Below are positions 7,032-13,490 of a stretch of DNA of 55,909 nucleotides, piece by piece. The notes beneath the pieces are model-generated. The model made no database searches. It was given only the letters and a program-made list of their open reading frames with translations, and was not told where the DNA came from. The DNA comes from a virus. The translations under genes were made by a program, and so were the position numbers. Positions within the stretch are counted from its first letter, which is position 1; each line of letters starts with the position of its first letter. Location: positions 1 through 55,909 of the IMG/VR virus record IMGVR_UViG_3300030106_002604, one strand, 5' to 3'.

Positions 7032-7216
7032 ATCATTGTAATGTTTCCGTCTGTGTCTATGTAACCTGCTTCAATTAGGGCTGATGCAGTTCGCCCGTAA
7101 CTACCTTGTAGTGTCCATGCCATGCCATTGCTGATTAGTTCAGCGAATAGTTCTAGCACTCCCGTGTCATCTAAAAGACCACACTCGAAGTCAATTATTT
7201 TGTCTGTTATATTCAT
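7028..7216 (-). CDS. Conserved phage small protein (ELI-GxAWxLQGxYGRTA type)
   Basis: A 62-residue protein with LFAELISNGMAWTLQG then SYGRTASALIEAGYI. This pattern occurs in short conserved hypothetical proteins of many unrelated phages; its function is unknown. The chosen start (ATG 7216-7214) overlaps the preceding stop by ATGA. An in-frame upstream start would overlap that gene by 45 bases and is less likely. Confidence 0.65.
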   Translation of the reverse strand: MNITDKIIDFECGLLDDTGVLELFAELISNGMAWTLQGSYGRTASALIEAGYIDTDGNITMI

Positions 7217-7452
7217 TGGTTTACTTTTGCTTTTACGGTTAGTATTTCTGTGTCGCATTGCTCAAGCTCTGCTTCGCCTAGCGTATCCCATATGTCGTCG
7301 TATAGGTCATATTCAAGCTCTTTCGTGTAGAACTGTCCCAAGTCATCACCTAGCGTTATTCTTTCAACGGCTGATGGCGTTAGGTTGTCAGGTAAAGCTA
7401 CCTCGATTGTTGTGGTGTATGTGCGCACCACTTCTATTTCAAATGTTTTCAT
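7213..7452 (-). CDS. Hypothetical acidic beta-rich protein (79 aa)
   Basis: A 79-residue protein starting MKTFEIEVVRTYTTTIEV, a beta-hairpin-like N terminus, followed by an acidic stretch and a final strand. An upstream in-frame start would add seven residues, but ATG 7452 fits the short gap after the preceding gene. Function unknown. Confidence 0.55.
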   Translation of the reverse strand: MKTFEIEVVRTYTTTIEVALPDNLTPSAVERITLGDDLGQFYTKELEYDLYDDIWDTLGEAELEQCDTEILTVKAKVNQ

Positions 7453-7454
7453 GA

Positions 7455-7580
7455 TTATTGGTTTTTTGTCCATGTTTCGTATGCAAAGTCTATTGCATCG
7501 TTGATTTCTATTGCCTCTTCACGAGTGATTGTGTACCCTTCTATTCGGTACACTTCGATAATGTTATCTATTACGTCCAT
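7455..7580 (-). CDS. Small acidic hypothetical protein (41 aa)
   Basis: ATG 7580-7578 to TAA 7457-7455. A 41-residue, mostly helical protein (MDVIDNIIEVYRIEGYTITR). It is the first gene after a consensus-like promoter at 7620-7651, with an expected leader of about 30-35 bases. Confidence 0.5.
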   Translation of the reverse strand: MDVIDNIIEVYRIEGYTITREEAIEINDAIDFAYETWTKNQ

Positions 7581-7619
7581 GATGTATTAATTGGTTTTCG
7601 ATTGGTTTGAATCGGACTG

Positions 7620-7651
7620 CTAATATACAACAGACTTTTCCAAATTCCAAA
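7620..7651 (-). promoter_or_regulatory. Internal Bacteroidota-type promoter
   Basis: On the minus strand, TTTG (7651-7648) is followed after exactly 20 bases by TATATTAG (7627-7620), six of eight fixed and variable positions agreeing with TAnnTTTG. The spacing matches the host-type promoter at 9513-9544. It would re-initiate transcription for the genes below 7580. A short inverted repeat (about 7662-7678) overlaps the stop of the upstream gene. Confidence 0.5.
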
Positions 7652-7675
7652 TTTATTTTTCTAATAACGTAGTTA

Positions 7676-8011
7676 TTACTTGTATCTATTGACCTTCTTA
7701 GCGTTGTCATCATAGATATTTCTTACCACCATACCTAGATGGTCGGCTACATAGCTAATGTGCTTTGATGTAGTGGGTGAGTGCCACTTGGGTGCGACTA
7801 GCGTGCCTACATGCTCCCAACCCCATGCAACGTCAGTATTGTAGCTTTTAACGATGATTTTCCAACCATTTGAGCCACAAAATTCTTTGCGCACAGAAAG
7901 ATTCTGCTTGTACTTTGGTAAATCGACTGATTTCGTATACGGTACACCCCACAAGTGTCCGTCATCACGATACATTTCGTAGTCGTGGTCTGCTTTTTCT
8001 AATAGTCCCAT
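7676..8011 (-). CDS. Hypothetical protein (111 aa)
   Basis: A 111-residue soluble protein, Trp-rich (HLWGVPYTK, then VAWGWEHVG), with SKHISYVADHLGMVV towards the C terminus. No known domain. It lies between two smaller unknown genes of the leftward micro-operon, with a 12-base gap to the downstream neighbour. Confidence 0.6.
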   Translation of the reverse strand: MGLLEKADHDYEMYRDDGHLWGVPYTKSVDLPKYKQNLSVRKEFCGSNGWKIIVKSYNTDVAWGWEHVGTLVAPKWHSPTTSKHISYVADHLGMVVRNIYDDNAKKVNRYK

Positions 8012-8023
8012 GTTTATTGGTTT

Positions 8024-8173
8024 TTAAAAGTTAATATCTAATTTCGCTTGTTCGCAAAATGCGTCTGCTACGAGGTTTGCGCCTTCTGTATCCTCACACC
8101 ATGTGAAGTACTCGTATGCTAGTTCTAGCTCTTCAAAGCTAAAGCCTCTATATGGGTTGAATATTCTACTCAT
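8024..8173 (-). CDS. Small hypothetical protein (49 aa)
   Basis: A 49-residue protein starting MSRIFNPYRGFSFEELELAY, acidic and helical. I preferred the ATG at 8173, ten bases after the preceding stop, over an upstream start at 8206 that would overlap that gene by 23 bases. Function unknown. Confidence 0.5.
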   Translation of the reverse strand: MSRIFNPYRGFSFEELELAYEYFTWCEDTEGANLVADAFCEQAKLDINF

Positions 8174-8183
8174 TATGCGTGGT

Positions 8184-8354
8184 TTAGTGTATGATTGTGT
8201 TATCAAAATCGTGAGTCATAAATTCGATATCCTTTAGCCTAAAGCCTTGTTCATCTATCCACTTTTCAACGTCCTCTATTTGAGCGCCTACTAGGTGTTC
8301 GGGCAGGTTATACTGATGCACCTTACCACTTGCGAAGTCTAAGATTGTAATCAT
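8184..8354 (-). CDS. Small hypothetical protein downstream of the ribozyme (56 aa)
   Basis: A 56-residue acidic protein (MITILDFASGKVHQYNL...). It reads as a small alpha/beta domain with a DVEKWIDEQGF helix. A longer in-frame version starting at 8399 would run through the hammerhead cleavage site, so ATG 8354 is preferred. That ATG lies 26 bases after the predicted cleavage point, leaving a short A/T-rich leader with a 5'-OH end. The family was not recognised. Confidence 0.55.
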   Translation of the reverse strand: MITILDFASGKVHQYNLPEHLVGAQIEDVEKWIDEQGFRLKDIEFMTHDFDNTIIH

Positions 8355-8374
8355 AATGTGTAAATTTTTAAATT

Positions 8375-8504
8375 GACATAGACTACCCTCTGCAAACACC
8401 TTCAGATTTTTTTACACGTTAGGCAAACAGGGATACAAGTGATATGTTTGCGTGTGCTTGTCTGCGTTGGGTAGTTTCGACTAATCGAGTCTCATCAGTA
8501 TGCC
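8375..8504 (-). ncRNA. Type I hammerhead self-cleaving ribozyme
   Basis: All core elements are present on the minus strand in order. Stem I 5' strand GGCATA (8504-8499), then CTGATGA, then stem II GACT-CGATT-AGTC, then GAA, then stem III ACTACCC (8475-8469). A loop of about 80 nt follows, then GGGTAGT (8388-8382), the cleavage nucleotide C (8381), and stem I 3' strand TATGTC (8380-8375). Stem I has 6 bp, stem II 4 and stem III 7. Stem I is open-ended, so it is type I. The stem III loop can form a further hairpin (GCAAAC with GTTTGC, flanked by ACAC/GTGT). Cleavage would fall between 8381 and 8380, just upstream of the next gene. The ribozyme begins at the last base of the upstream stop codon. 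Confidence 0.92.
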
Positions 8505-8929
8505 TATAATAATATTTCTTTCTGGTTTTTACAGTCATAAATTGCGATTTCGCCGCGTTTTTTCGCTATGTCCGTAGCTACGTCTAGGTTATACAGGTGT
8601 TGCACAAGGTCGAAGTATATCTGTCCTTCGTGTACCCATGTGCCTACACCCATGCCTGCCTTGTACAAGTTGCTTGTGTAATCGCCAAGTTTTAGTTGAT
8701 ACTTATCCCATAGCTTTTTGAACGCTTTGAAGTGTGTGCTCACATCAGGGTATGCGCTCCCGTCAACCTCTGCGTACATAGTGGTTGGTTCAGTTAGACC
8801 ACCTACGATGTAACCTTCGGTTGGGTTGGTTTTGCCGTCTGCAAGGCTTGTATACCCACCGTCTATGAGCGTATTGGCGTACGGTATACGCTTCTCGTAT
8901 TCTTTCAGTAAGTTCATAGAATAATTCAT
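8504..8929 (-). CDS. Hypothetical protein (141 aa) upstream of the ribozyme
   Basis: A 141-residue soluble protein, with Gly/Tyr-rich stretches (NTLIDGGYTSLADG, then EGYIVGGLTEPTT) and a helical C-terminal half. Function unknown; no signal peptide. Its TAG stop shares its last base with the first base of hammerhead stem I, so its mRNA would gain a defined 3' end by ribozyme cleavage about 120 nt downstream. Confidence 0.6.
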   Translation of the reverse strand: MNYSMNLLKEYEKRIPYANTLIDGGYTSLADGKTNPTEGYIVGGLTEPTTMYAEVDGSAYPDVSTHFKAFKKLWDKYQLKLGDYTSNLYKAGMGVGTWVHEGQIYFDLVQHLYNLDVATDIAKKRGEIAIYDCKNQKEILL

Positions 8930-8962
8930 GATGTATAAAATTTTGGTTTGTAAGAGGGTTTA

Positions 8963-8995
8963 TATACTACTCTCATAAATGAGAGGAGTAGTATA
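8963..8995 (-). other. Strong inverted repeat upstream of the 8504-8929 gene
   Basis: TATACTACT...AGTAGTATA with an inner CTCAT/ATGAG pair and a short bulge forms a stable stem-loop. A smaller perfect repeat, AACCTT-CTA-AAGGTT, follows at 8999-9013. Together with the minihelix at 9016-9060 this makes the 139-base gap almost entirely structured. No T-run follows on the minus strand, so it is more likely an RNA-stability or processing element, or a DNA operator, than an intrinsic terminator. Confidence 0.6.
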
Positions 8996-9015
8996 TTAAA
9001 CCTTCTAAAGGTTAG

Positions 9016-9060
9016 AGCCAAGAGGGGATTCGAACCCCTTCGCACCCTGTGTGCTTGGCT
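9016..9060 (-). ncRNA. tRNA-like acceptor/T-arm minihelix
   Basis: On the minus strand AGCCAAG (9060-9054) pairs perfectly with CTTGGCT (9022-9016), and directly inside the 3' half lies a perfect 5-bp T-stem AGGGG/CCCCT closing the canonical loop TTCGAAT. This is exactly the tRNA top half (7+5 bp, no spacer). The roughly 40 bases of D and anticodon arms are replaced by 14 bases holding a 3-bp hairpin (CAC...GTG). No CCA is encoded. It begins eight bases after the stop of the Lys-rich gene. It may be a tRNA remnant or a minimal RNase P/Z substrate. Confidence 0.65.
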
Positions 9061-9068
9061 TGTGTGTG

Positions 9069-9464
9069 TTACGCCACCTGTGGCGCACCGTCCATGAGCG
9101 CCTTGCAGTAGCGAACAGCATCTTCAACTGAGTAACCTATCGAACGAAGTTCGCTGAATTCAGGTAGCGTATTCACCTCTGCAACGTCTTCGGGTATGAA
9201 GTTCTCAGCTATCGCTGATTGCTTTTGCGCTTGCGCCTCGAGCTTTTGGTTTTTCGAAACCTTTCGCTTTGCCTTGCGCTTTGGCTTGCGCTTTGGTGTA
9301 GGTGCTACTTCTTCGAGGTTAGACACAAAGTTGGCTAAAGTCTCCATAGACTCTGACAGCTCCCTAAGGAGCTTCACAGCGTGTGCCTTGCGCTCTGCTG
9401 TAGGGTTGAACTTCGCTTGATTAAAGGCTTTCTTTGCCTGCTTGATGAGTGTGCTTGTAAGCAT
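9069..9464 (-). CDS. Lys/Arg-rich DNA-binding-like protein, first leftward gene
   Basis: A 131-residue protein. Residues about 1-40 are helical (LIKQAKKAFNQAKFN). A middle tract of about 20 residues is almost only Lys, Arg and Pro (PKRKPKRKAKRK), as in histone H1-like tails. The C-terminal part is acidic and helical (SVEDAVRYCKALMDG). I infer nucleic-acid binding; no family was recognised. ATG 9464 lies about 40 bases after the predicted start of transcription from the 9513-9544 promoter, making this the first leftward gene. Confidence 0.6.
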   Translation of the reverse strand: MLTSTLIKQAKKAFNQAKFNPTAERKAHAVKLLRELSESMETLANFVSNLEEVAPTPKRKPKRKAKRKVSKNQKLEAQAQKQSAIAENFIPEDVAEVNTLPEFSELRSIGYSVEDAVRYCKALMDGAPQVA

Positions 9465-9512
9465 GATGTAAGATTTTTGGTTTGTACCCTTCGATTTTCG
9501 AAAAGCATACCA

Positions 9513-9544
9513 CAAAGATAGGGAAATAAAACACCGATGTCAAA
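9513..9544 (-). promoter_or_regulatory. Consensus Bacteroidota leftward promoter
   Basis: On the minus strand TTTG (9544-9541) is followed after exactly 20 bases by TATCTTTG (9520-9513), a full match to TTTG-N19-21-TAnnTTTG. It would start the leftward operon about 45 bases before ATG 9464. This is the best promoter in the window and implies use of the host primary sigma factor. Confidence 0.85.
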
Positions 9545-9694
9545 TTTTTTAGGGATTAATTTCGTGCGCGATTTCTCCCGCAGGAAGGTTACGAAGTAAC
9601 CCGCGTGGAAACAGGCGAAAATTTGGGCTATGGCGCGAGCGCTTGCGAGTGCATGAGGCGCACATGAGGCGAGGGGATTTTGTACTGATAATTG

Positions 9695-9770
9695 AATTGT
9701 CAATACAAAGCTTAATACTAAGCTACGCTTAGTATTATAATTGTCAATACTAAGTAGGAATTATCAATAG
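9695..9770. repeat. Iteron-like repeats around a palindrome
   Basis: AATTGTCAATAC occurs at 9695-9706 and 9739-9750, and a variant AATTATCAATAG at 9759-9770. The first two flank the 10-bp inverted repeat at 9714-9736. The arrangement fits a protein-binding array such as an origin or operator; no cognate binder is identified. Confidence 0.5.
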
Positions 9771-10177
9771 TAAATCCCCTGAAAGGGGAACGTATATTTA
9801 AAGCAAAGGTTTAGGTAGGTGATTGTCCCACGCTTACAATCATTGCAATACGTGCTGCGTTGTGAAGCTATGCTTTAGGTAGATTTACTTAAGTGACTGG
9901 TTTACAGCAGAGTAAAAAGCTAGAATGTATGCGCAAAACTGCAACTTTGTTGCAGGGGGTGGTCAAAAAAAGTCGTTTCGGGTGCGCTACGCTAGCGTCG
10001 TGTAATATATATAATCCCCATCCTCTACATTTCTGGCATTTTTTTCGAGATTGCCTACAGATCTGCCGAAATCTAGCAGGATTCTACACTTATATCAATC
10101 ACGCTAATTTACTTTAGAGGCCATAACGCTGTGATTTGCAACTTTTTAGATGCTGTTTCTTAAATAATCTCTTTAAT

Positions 10178-10209
10178 CTTGACTTTTAAAAAAAAAGTTT
10201 ATACCTTTA
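10178..10209 (+). promoter_or_regulatory. Rightward promoter for the late arm
   Basis: TTGA (10179-10182), an A-tract and TACCTTTA (10202-10209), seven of eight positions of the TAnnTTTG box, with host-type spacing. It lies about 90 bases before ATG 10299. A possible 18-codon leader ORF (about 10221-10277) follows but is not convincing. Confidence 0.5.
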
Positions 10210-10298
10210 CGGCATCGACAATGAAGATGATAGGCTGTTCAGATGTATTTTTGTATGTACTGAAGAGTCTATTGTAGTTTAAACGCAAGAATAGTTGT

Positions 10299-10592
10299 AT
10301 GCGAGTAAAAAAGAGAGACCCTAAGGTAGGTACTGGGAAGAAACCCAAAGGATCTGGTAGAAGACTCTACACAGACGAGAATCCTAAGGATACTGTCCGC
10401 ATTAAGTTTGCTACACCAGCAGATGCTAGAGCTACTGTTGCTAAAGTTAAGAGAAGTGGGAAACCATTTGCAAGAAAAATACAGATTCTTACTGTAGGAG
10501 AACAGAGAGCAAAGGTGATGAAGAAGAATGAAGTGGTGAATATATTTAAAAAGGGTAAAGACTCTATACGTCGTGAAAGTAAAAAAGAATAA
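10299..10592 (+). CDS. Conserved basic marine-phage protein
   Basis: A 97-residue basic protein beginning MRVKKRDPKVGTGKKPKGSG, then RRLYTDENPKDTV and a C-terminal alpha/beta segment ending in a Lys/Arg-rich tail. The PKGSGRRLYTDENPKDTV stretch recurs in conserved hypothetical proteins of marine phages; function unknown. It is the first rightward gene after the promoter at 10178-10209 and overlaps the next small gene by 20 bases. Confidence 0.7.
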   Translation: MRVKKRDPKVGTGKKPKGSGRRLYTDENPKDTVRIKFATPADARATVAKVKRSGKPFARKIQILTVGEQRAKVMKKNEVVNIFKKGKDSIRRESKKE

Positions 10593-10692
10593 ATTTGTAG
10601 CTAGCGAAATAAAAAAGCTAATGAAGAAGGGTAAGCCTATGAAACAGGCTGTTGCCATAGCTCTGAGCATGTATGAAAGGAAAAATAAATAA
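10573..10692 (+). CDS. Small protein with KKGKPMKQAVAIAL motif (39 aa)
   Basis: GTG start 10573-10575 to TAA 10690-10692. The C-terminal half (KLMKKGKPMKQAVAIALSMY) matches a short motif frequent in small phage proteins, including DUF6496-like ones. An internal ATG could also serve as start. The TATATTTG promoter of the next gene begins four bases after its stop. Function unknown. Confidence 0.6.
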   Translation: MKVKKNKFVASEIKKLMKKGKPMKQAVAIALSMYERKNK

Positions 10693-10695
10693 CCT

Positions 10696-10703
10696 TATAT
10701 TTG
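10696..10703 (+). promoter_or_regulatory. Late promoter box, 4 bases before ATG
   Basis: TATATTTG matches TAnnTTTG. Only four bases (CATC) separate it from ATG 10708, so transcription would begin at about the A of the start codon. There is no TTTG box about 20 bases upstream. Confidence 0.55.
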
Positions 10704-10707
10704 CATC

Positions 10708-11370
10708 ATGCCACACACGCCCGATCATAAAGGACTCTTGAAGACAGATAGATTGTCAGCTTCAGAAAGAAGTAGACTTCGTACCTTGAGGAGAAAGAAA
10801 AAAAGTGGATCTTTATCTGGCAGTCAGCTTGCAGAGCTTAAAGGTTTAAGAAAACAAAGAAGAAAAGCTATAGGTAAAGACTTATTAAAAGCAGGTGCAT
10901 TAGTTGGAGGAGCAGCTTTAGCAGCACCAGCCTTAGCTGGAGGAGCAGCAGCAGCAGCGGGAGGTACAGGTGCAGCAGGTGCAGGAGGTGCAGGAGCAGG
11001 TAAATTACTAGGGTTAGGTAAGTTGGGTAAGTTAGGTAAGGCTATTGAGGGTGCAGATAAGCTAGGTAAAATAGGTAAAGCTGTTGAGGGTGCAGATAAG
11101 CTAGGTAAATTAAAAAAGGCTGTTGATGTTGTAGGCGACGTTAAGGAAGTTGCAGAAGGTGTAAAAGAAGTAACAGGAGCATTAGGTGATGTTAAAGATT
11201 TAGTAGCTCCTAAGCCTTTAATGGAAGATATGATTGGAGAACCACAACCTATACAGCCTACACAGCTACCTCAGATAGACAATACTGTACAAGGTGGTGG
11301 GCTTGCTGGTTTAGCAAATACTTTTAAGTATGGCGGTAGAGTTAGAAAGAAAAAGAAAAAGAAAATATAA
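10708..11370 (+). CDS. Ala/Gly-rich repetitive basic virion protein candidate
   Basis: A 220-residue protein. Residues 1-60 are basic and helical (RSRLRTLRRKKKSG). Residues about 65-100 are an Ala/Gly low-complexity stretch that may be membrane-active. Residues about 100-145 contain tandem repeats of KLGK(L/I)GKA(I/V)EGAD. The tail is Pro-rich and ends KYGGRVRKKKKKKI. It resembles small internal virion proteins of podoviruses in composition, but no family was recognised. It carries the GG-Lys/Arg motif shared with several small late proteins. It abuts the next gene by one base (TAATG). Confidence 0.6.
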   Translation: MPHTPDHKGLLKTDRLSASERSRLRTLRRKKKSGSLSGSQLAELKGLRKQRRKAIGKDLLKAGALVGGAALAAPALAGGAAAAAGGTGAAGAGGAGAGKLLGLGKLGKLGKAIEGADKLGKIGKAVEGADKLGKLKKAVDVVGDVKEVAEGVKEVTGALGDVKDLVAPKPLMEDMIGEPQPIQPTQLPQIDNTVQGGGLAGLANTFKYGGRVRKKKKKKI

Positions 11371-11801
11371 TGGCAACATTAAACGTAACCATAACAGAAG
11401 ACTTAACATTAAGTGGTCAAACAATAGGGAGTAGTAATACAGCTTCTTATAGTGTCACATCTGTCGATCATAGAATTATTACATGCACTGTAACAGAACA
11501 AACAGTTCTTTTGTTTAATAGTGCTGATGCAGCTGGAACAATAAAAGATGCAACTCTTAAATACTTAAGACTTACAAACCTAGATACTACAAACTTTATA
11601 GTTATAAGAGTAAAAGGAAACAGCGAAGAATACTTTCAAAAGGTTCCTGCAGGATCTAGCTTTTTGTTAACTGACAGTCAAATGGACGCTAATGCTACAG
11701 GAGGACAGAGTTTATCACTAGCCAATATAGATGAAATATCTATTGATGCAGATTCAGCTTCTGTAGATGTAGAAGTTTATGCAGCGTCAGACCCATCATA
11801 A
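11370..11801 (+). CDS. Small beta-rich virion protein candidate
   Basis: A 143-residue Thr/Ser/Val-rich protein with alternating strands (MATLNVTITEDLTLSG...), no signal peptide. Composition and layout resemble the small beta-sandwich proteins at 28462, 28860 and 29278, so I infer a virion decoration or spike component. It is coupled to the gene before it by TAATG. Confidence 0.6.
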   Translation: MATLNVTITEDLTLSGQTIGSSNTASYSVTSVDHRIITCTVTEQTVLLFNSADAAGTIKDATLKYLRLTNLDTTNFIVIRVKGNSEEYFQKVPAGSSFLLTDSQMDANATGGQSLSLANIDEISIDADSASVDVEVYAASDPS

Positions 11802-11810
11802 TTATATAAT

Positions 11811-13490
11811 ATGAAAATAAAAAAATTCGGACACGGGGGAATGATGAGCGACAACGGTAAGCTCGCTATCATGATTAAAAGATTTCTAAGCGGAGGAAAA
11901 CTCTATAGGCATGGTGGTGAGTTTCATAACGCTCAAGGACAACCTACTAACGAAAAAGGAGAGCGTATACCAGATGATCCGCTTGTAGCAGTTGCATCTG
12001 ATGCGGAACGTAGATCTGGAGCAGCTGGTGATGATGGTTCTGCACAAACAGGTAGGATAAGAGGGGGAACAACACGACCTGAGCAACAAACAGGTAGCAC
12101 TATAGCTACTCCAGAGCAAGCTGAATTAATGACTCAAGGAACAGGTGAAGGAACTGTGGCATCTTTTAATACAGAGCCTATATCTCCAGACATGTCTCAA
12201 GATCAGTTTGAACTAGCTATGCAGTCTCCGTTTGTTGCTGAACAGTTTAAAGGAATGGATATCCAAACTCCACAGCAGCTTGCAGAAGCTTACGAAGGTT
12301 TTAAATCTCAGGCAACTTCAGCCATCAGAGAAAACGAGGAAGGAGTTGCTAATGCTGCAAGAGAGCTTGCTAAGACTAATGAGAACTTTAGAATAAAATT
12401 AGAAACCTTAGGTGACAACCCAACAGATAAAGAAATAGCTGATTTAATGATACAGCAAAATACTGATGGCTTGCTTGGTGATCTACACGGAGCAGTTGTT
12501 GATCAGTTCTTACCTGCAACGCAACTTAACGCATTTTATTTCCCCCGCTATCAAGAAGTAGGTAAACGCTTTGTAACCGAGACTACTATTAATGGTCAAA
12601 AAGTAGCTGCAGATAAACCTATTTTTACTAGCATACAGGATAAAGGAATAAAGACTAAAGCTGGGATGGAAAAACTTTTCCAAGATGCAACCGACGCTGG
12701 AGTAGACTTAACAAAAAACATAGCTGCAACAGAGGATTTTTTAAGAACTTGGTTTACAGATTCAGCCAATGAAGAATTTATTTCAACTGCACAAGGCGTT
12801 GAAAGAATGATTACGGGAGGAACTGGTATAAACGATATAAAACGTCCAGAGTTTATTAAGACGATGTTTATGGATGCCATGAAGAAAGAGAATTCAACAG
12901 TTCCAACATTTGACCAAATGGGTGAATACCGTCAACTCATAAAGCTCAGGGGTCAGGAGGCAGCCGATGCATTTGCTGAAAGGGAAGGTTTTGATCCAAC
13001 TCGTCAATTGGGTAAAAGTGAAAATTTCAAAGTTATTAAGAACGGAGATAAAACTAAACAAGATACTGAGGCAGCTTTGCAATCTAGATCGGATCAAGCA
13101 GAAGAAAAAGCAAGGGAGAGATACAGAAGTATGAATCCTAATTTCGATGCTCGAATGACCGAAATGGAACAGATAGAGGCTTATAACGAAAAGGAAGGCA
13201 CAAACTTTAGGAGCTATTCTGCCATGATGGAGGATATGCAAAGAAAAACTAAAGATGCTTTTCAAGAGAGAAAGAGAGAGGGGATGGAGAATATTAAGGA
13301 AGAGAGGAGACAAGAATTCTTAGACGAGTATTTTAAAAGTAGAGGAATAAACCGTACAGAGGCTACTGAATTTCAATTGGCGTTAGCAGATAGGGCTTTT
13401 GAAAGATCATTTGGTCAGGGCGGAATGAGAGTTCTTAAACGTGCAGGTAAATCTCCTATAGGTGCGTTATCTGCATTGTTTAAAAAATAG
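11811..13490 (+). CDS. Late virion-associated protein with N-terminal KxGG motifs
   Basis: A 559-residue hydrophilic protein. The N terminus (MKIKKFGHGGMM, LSGGKLYRHGGEF) repeats the GG-Lys motif of several small late proteins. Residues about 40-110 are disordered and Gly/Thr/Gln-rich. The rest is helical, with a charged coiled-coil-like region at about 420-520. Its size, late position and composition suggest an internal or minor structural protein. No catalytic motif is seen. Its stop is immediately followed by the stop of a convergent minus-strand gene. Confidence 0.6.
   Translation: MKIKKFGHGGMMSDNGKLAIMIKRFLSGGKLYRHGGEFHNAQGQPTNEKGERIPDDPLVAVASDAERRSGAAGDDGSAQTGRIRGGTTRPEQQTGSTIATPEQAELMTQGTGEGTVASFNTEPISPDMSQDQFELAMQSPFVAEQFKGMDIQTPQQLAEAYEGFKSQATSAIRENEEGVANAARELAKTNENFRIKLETLGDNPTDKEIADLMIQQNTDGLLGDLHGAVVDQFLPATQLNAFYFPRYQEVGKRFVTETTINGQKVAADKPIFTSIQDKGIKTKAGMEKLFQDATDAGVDLTKNIAATEDFLRTWFTDSANEEFISTAQGVERMITGGTGINDIKRPEFIKTMFMDAMKKENSTVPTFDQMGEYRQLIKLRGQEAADAFAEREGFDPTRQLGKSENFKVIKNGDKTKQDTEAALQSRSDQAEEKARERYRSMNPNFDARMTEMEQIEAYNEKEGTNFRSYSAMMEDMQRKTKDAFQERKREGMENIKEERRQEFLDEYFKSRGINRTEATEFQLALADRAFERSFGQGGMRVLKRAGKSPIGALSALFKK

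Larger units (their letters stand above)
9465..10298. other. Divergent control region, candidate origin
   Basis: No convincing gene lies here. It contains a leftward promoter (9513-9544); a locally GC-richer block (about 9556-9675) with GGTTAC-GAA-GTAACC (9587-9601) and a repeated ATGAGGCG; a perfect 10-bp inverted repeat AATACTAAGC-TAC-GCTTAGTATT (9714-9736); and iteron-like copies AATTGTCAATAC at 9695 and 9739 plus AATTATCAATAG at 9759. Further on are CCCCT-GAA-AGGGG (9776-9788), a CTGCAA/TTGCAG stem-loop (9939-9955) and a rightward promoter (10178-10209). Divergent arms and clustered repeats suggest combined transcription control and replication origin (inference). Confidence 0.6.

Noticed and set aside
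9374-9703. 109-codon minus-strand frame across the leftward promoter
   Set aside because: It overlaps the Lys-rich gene in another frame and the promoter at 9513-9544, and its product shows no domain-like pattern.
9893-10117. 74-codon plus-strand frame in the control region
   Set aside because: It overlaps a stem-loop and has Cys/His-rich random-looking composition; no coupled neighbour and no promoter box nearby.
12894-13313. Long minus-strand open frame inside the 11811-13490 gene
   Set aside because: Low-complexity Leu/Phe/Ser-rich shadow of the opposite helical, charged frame.
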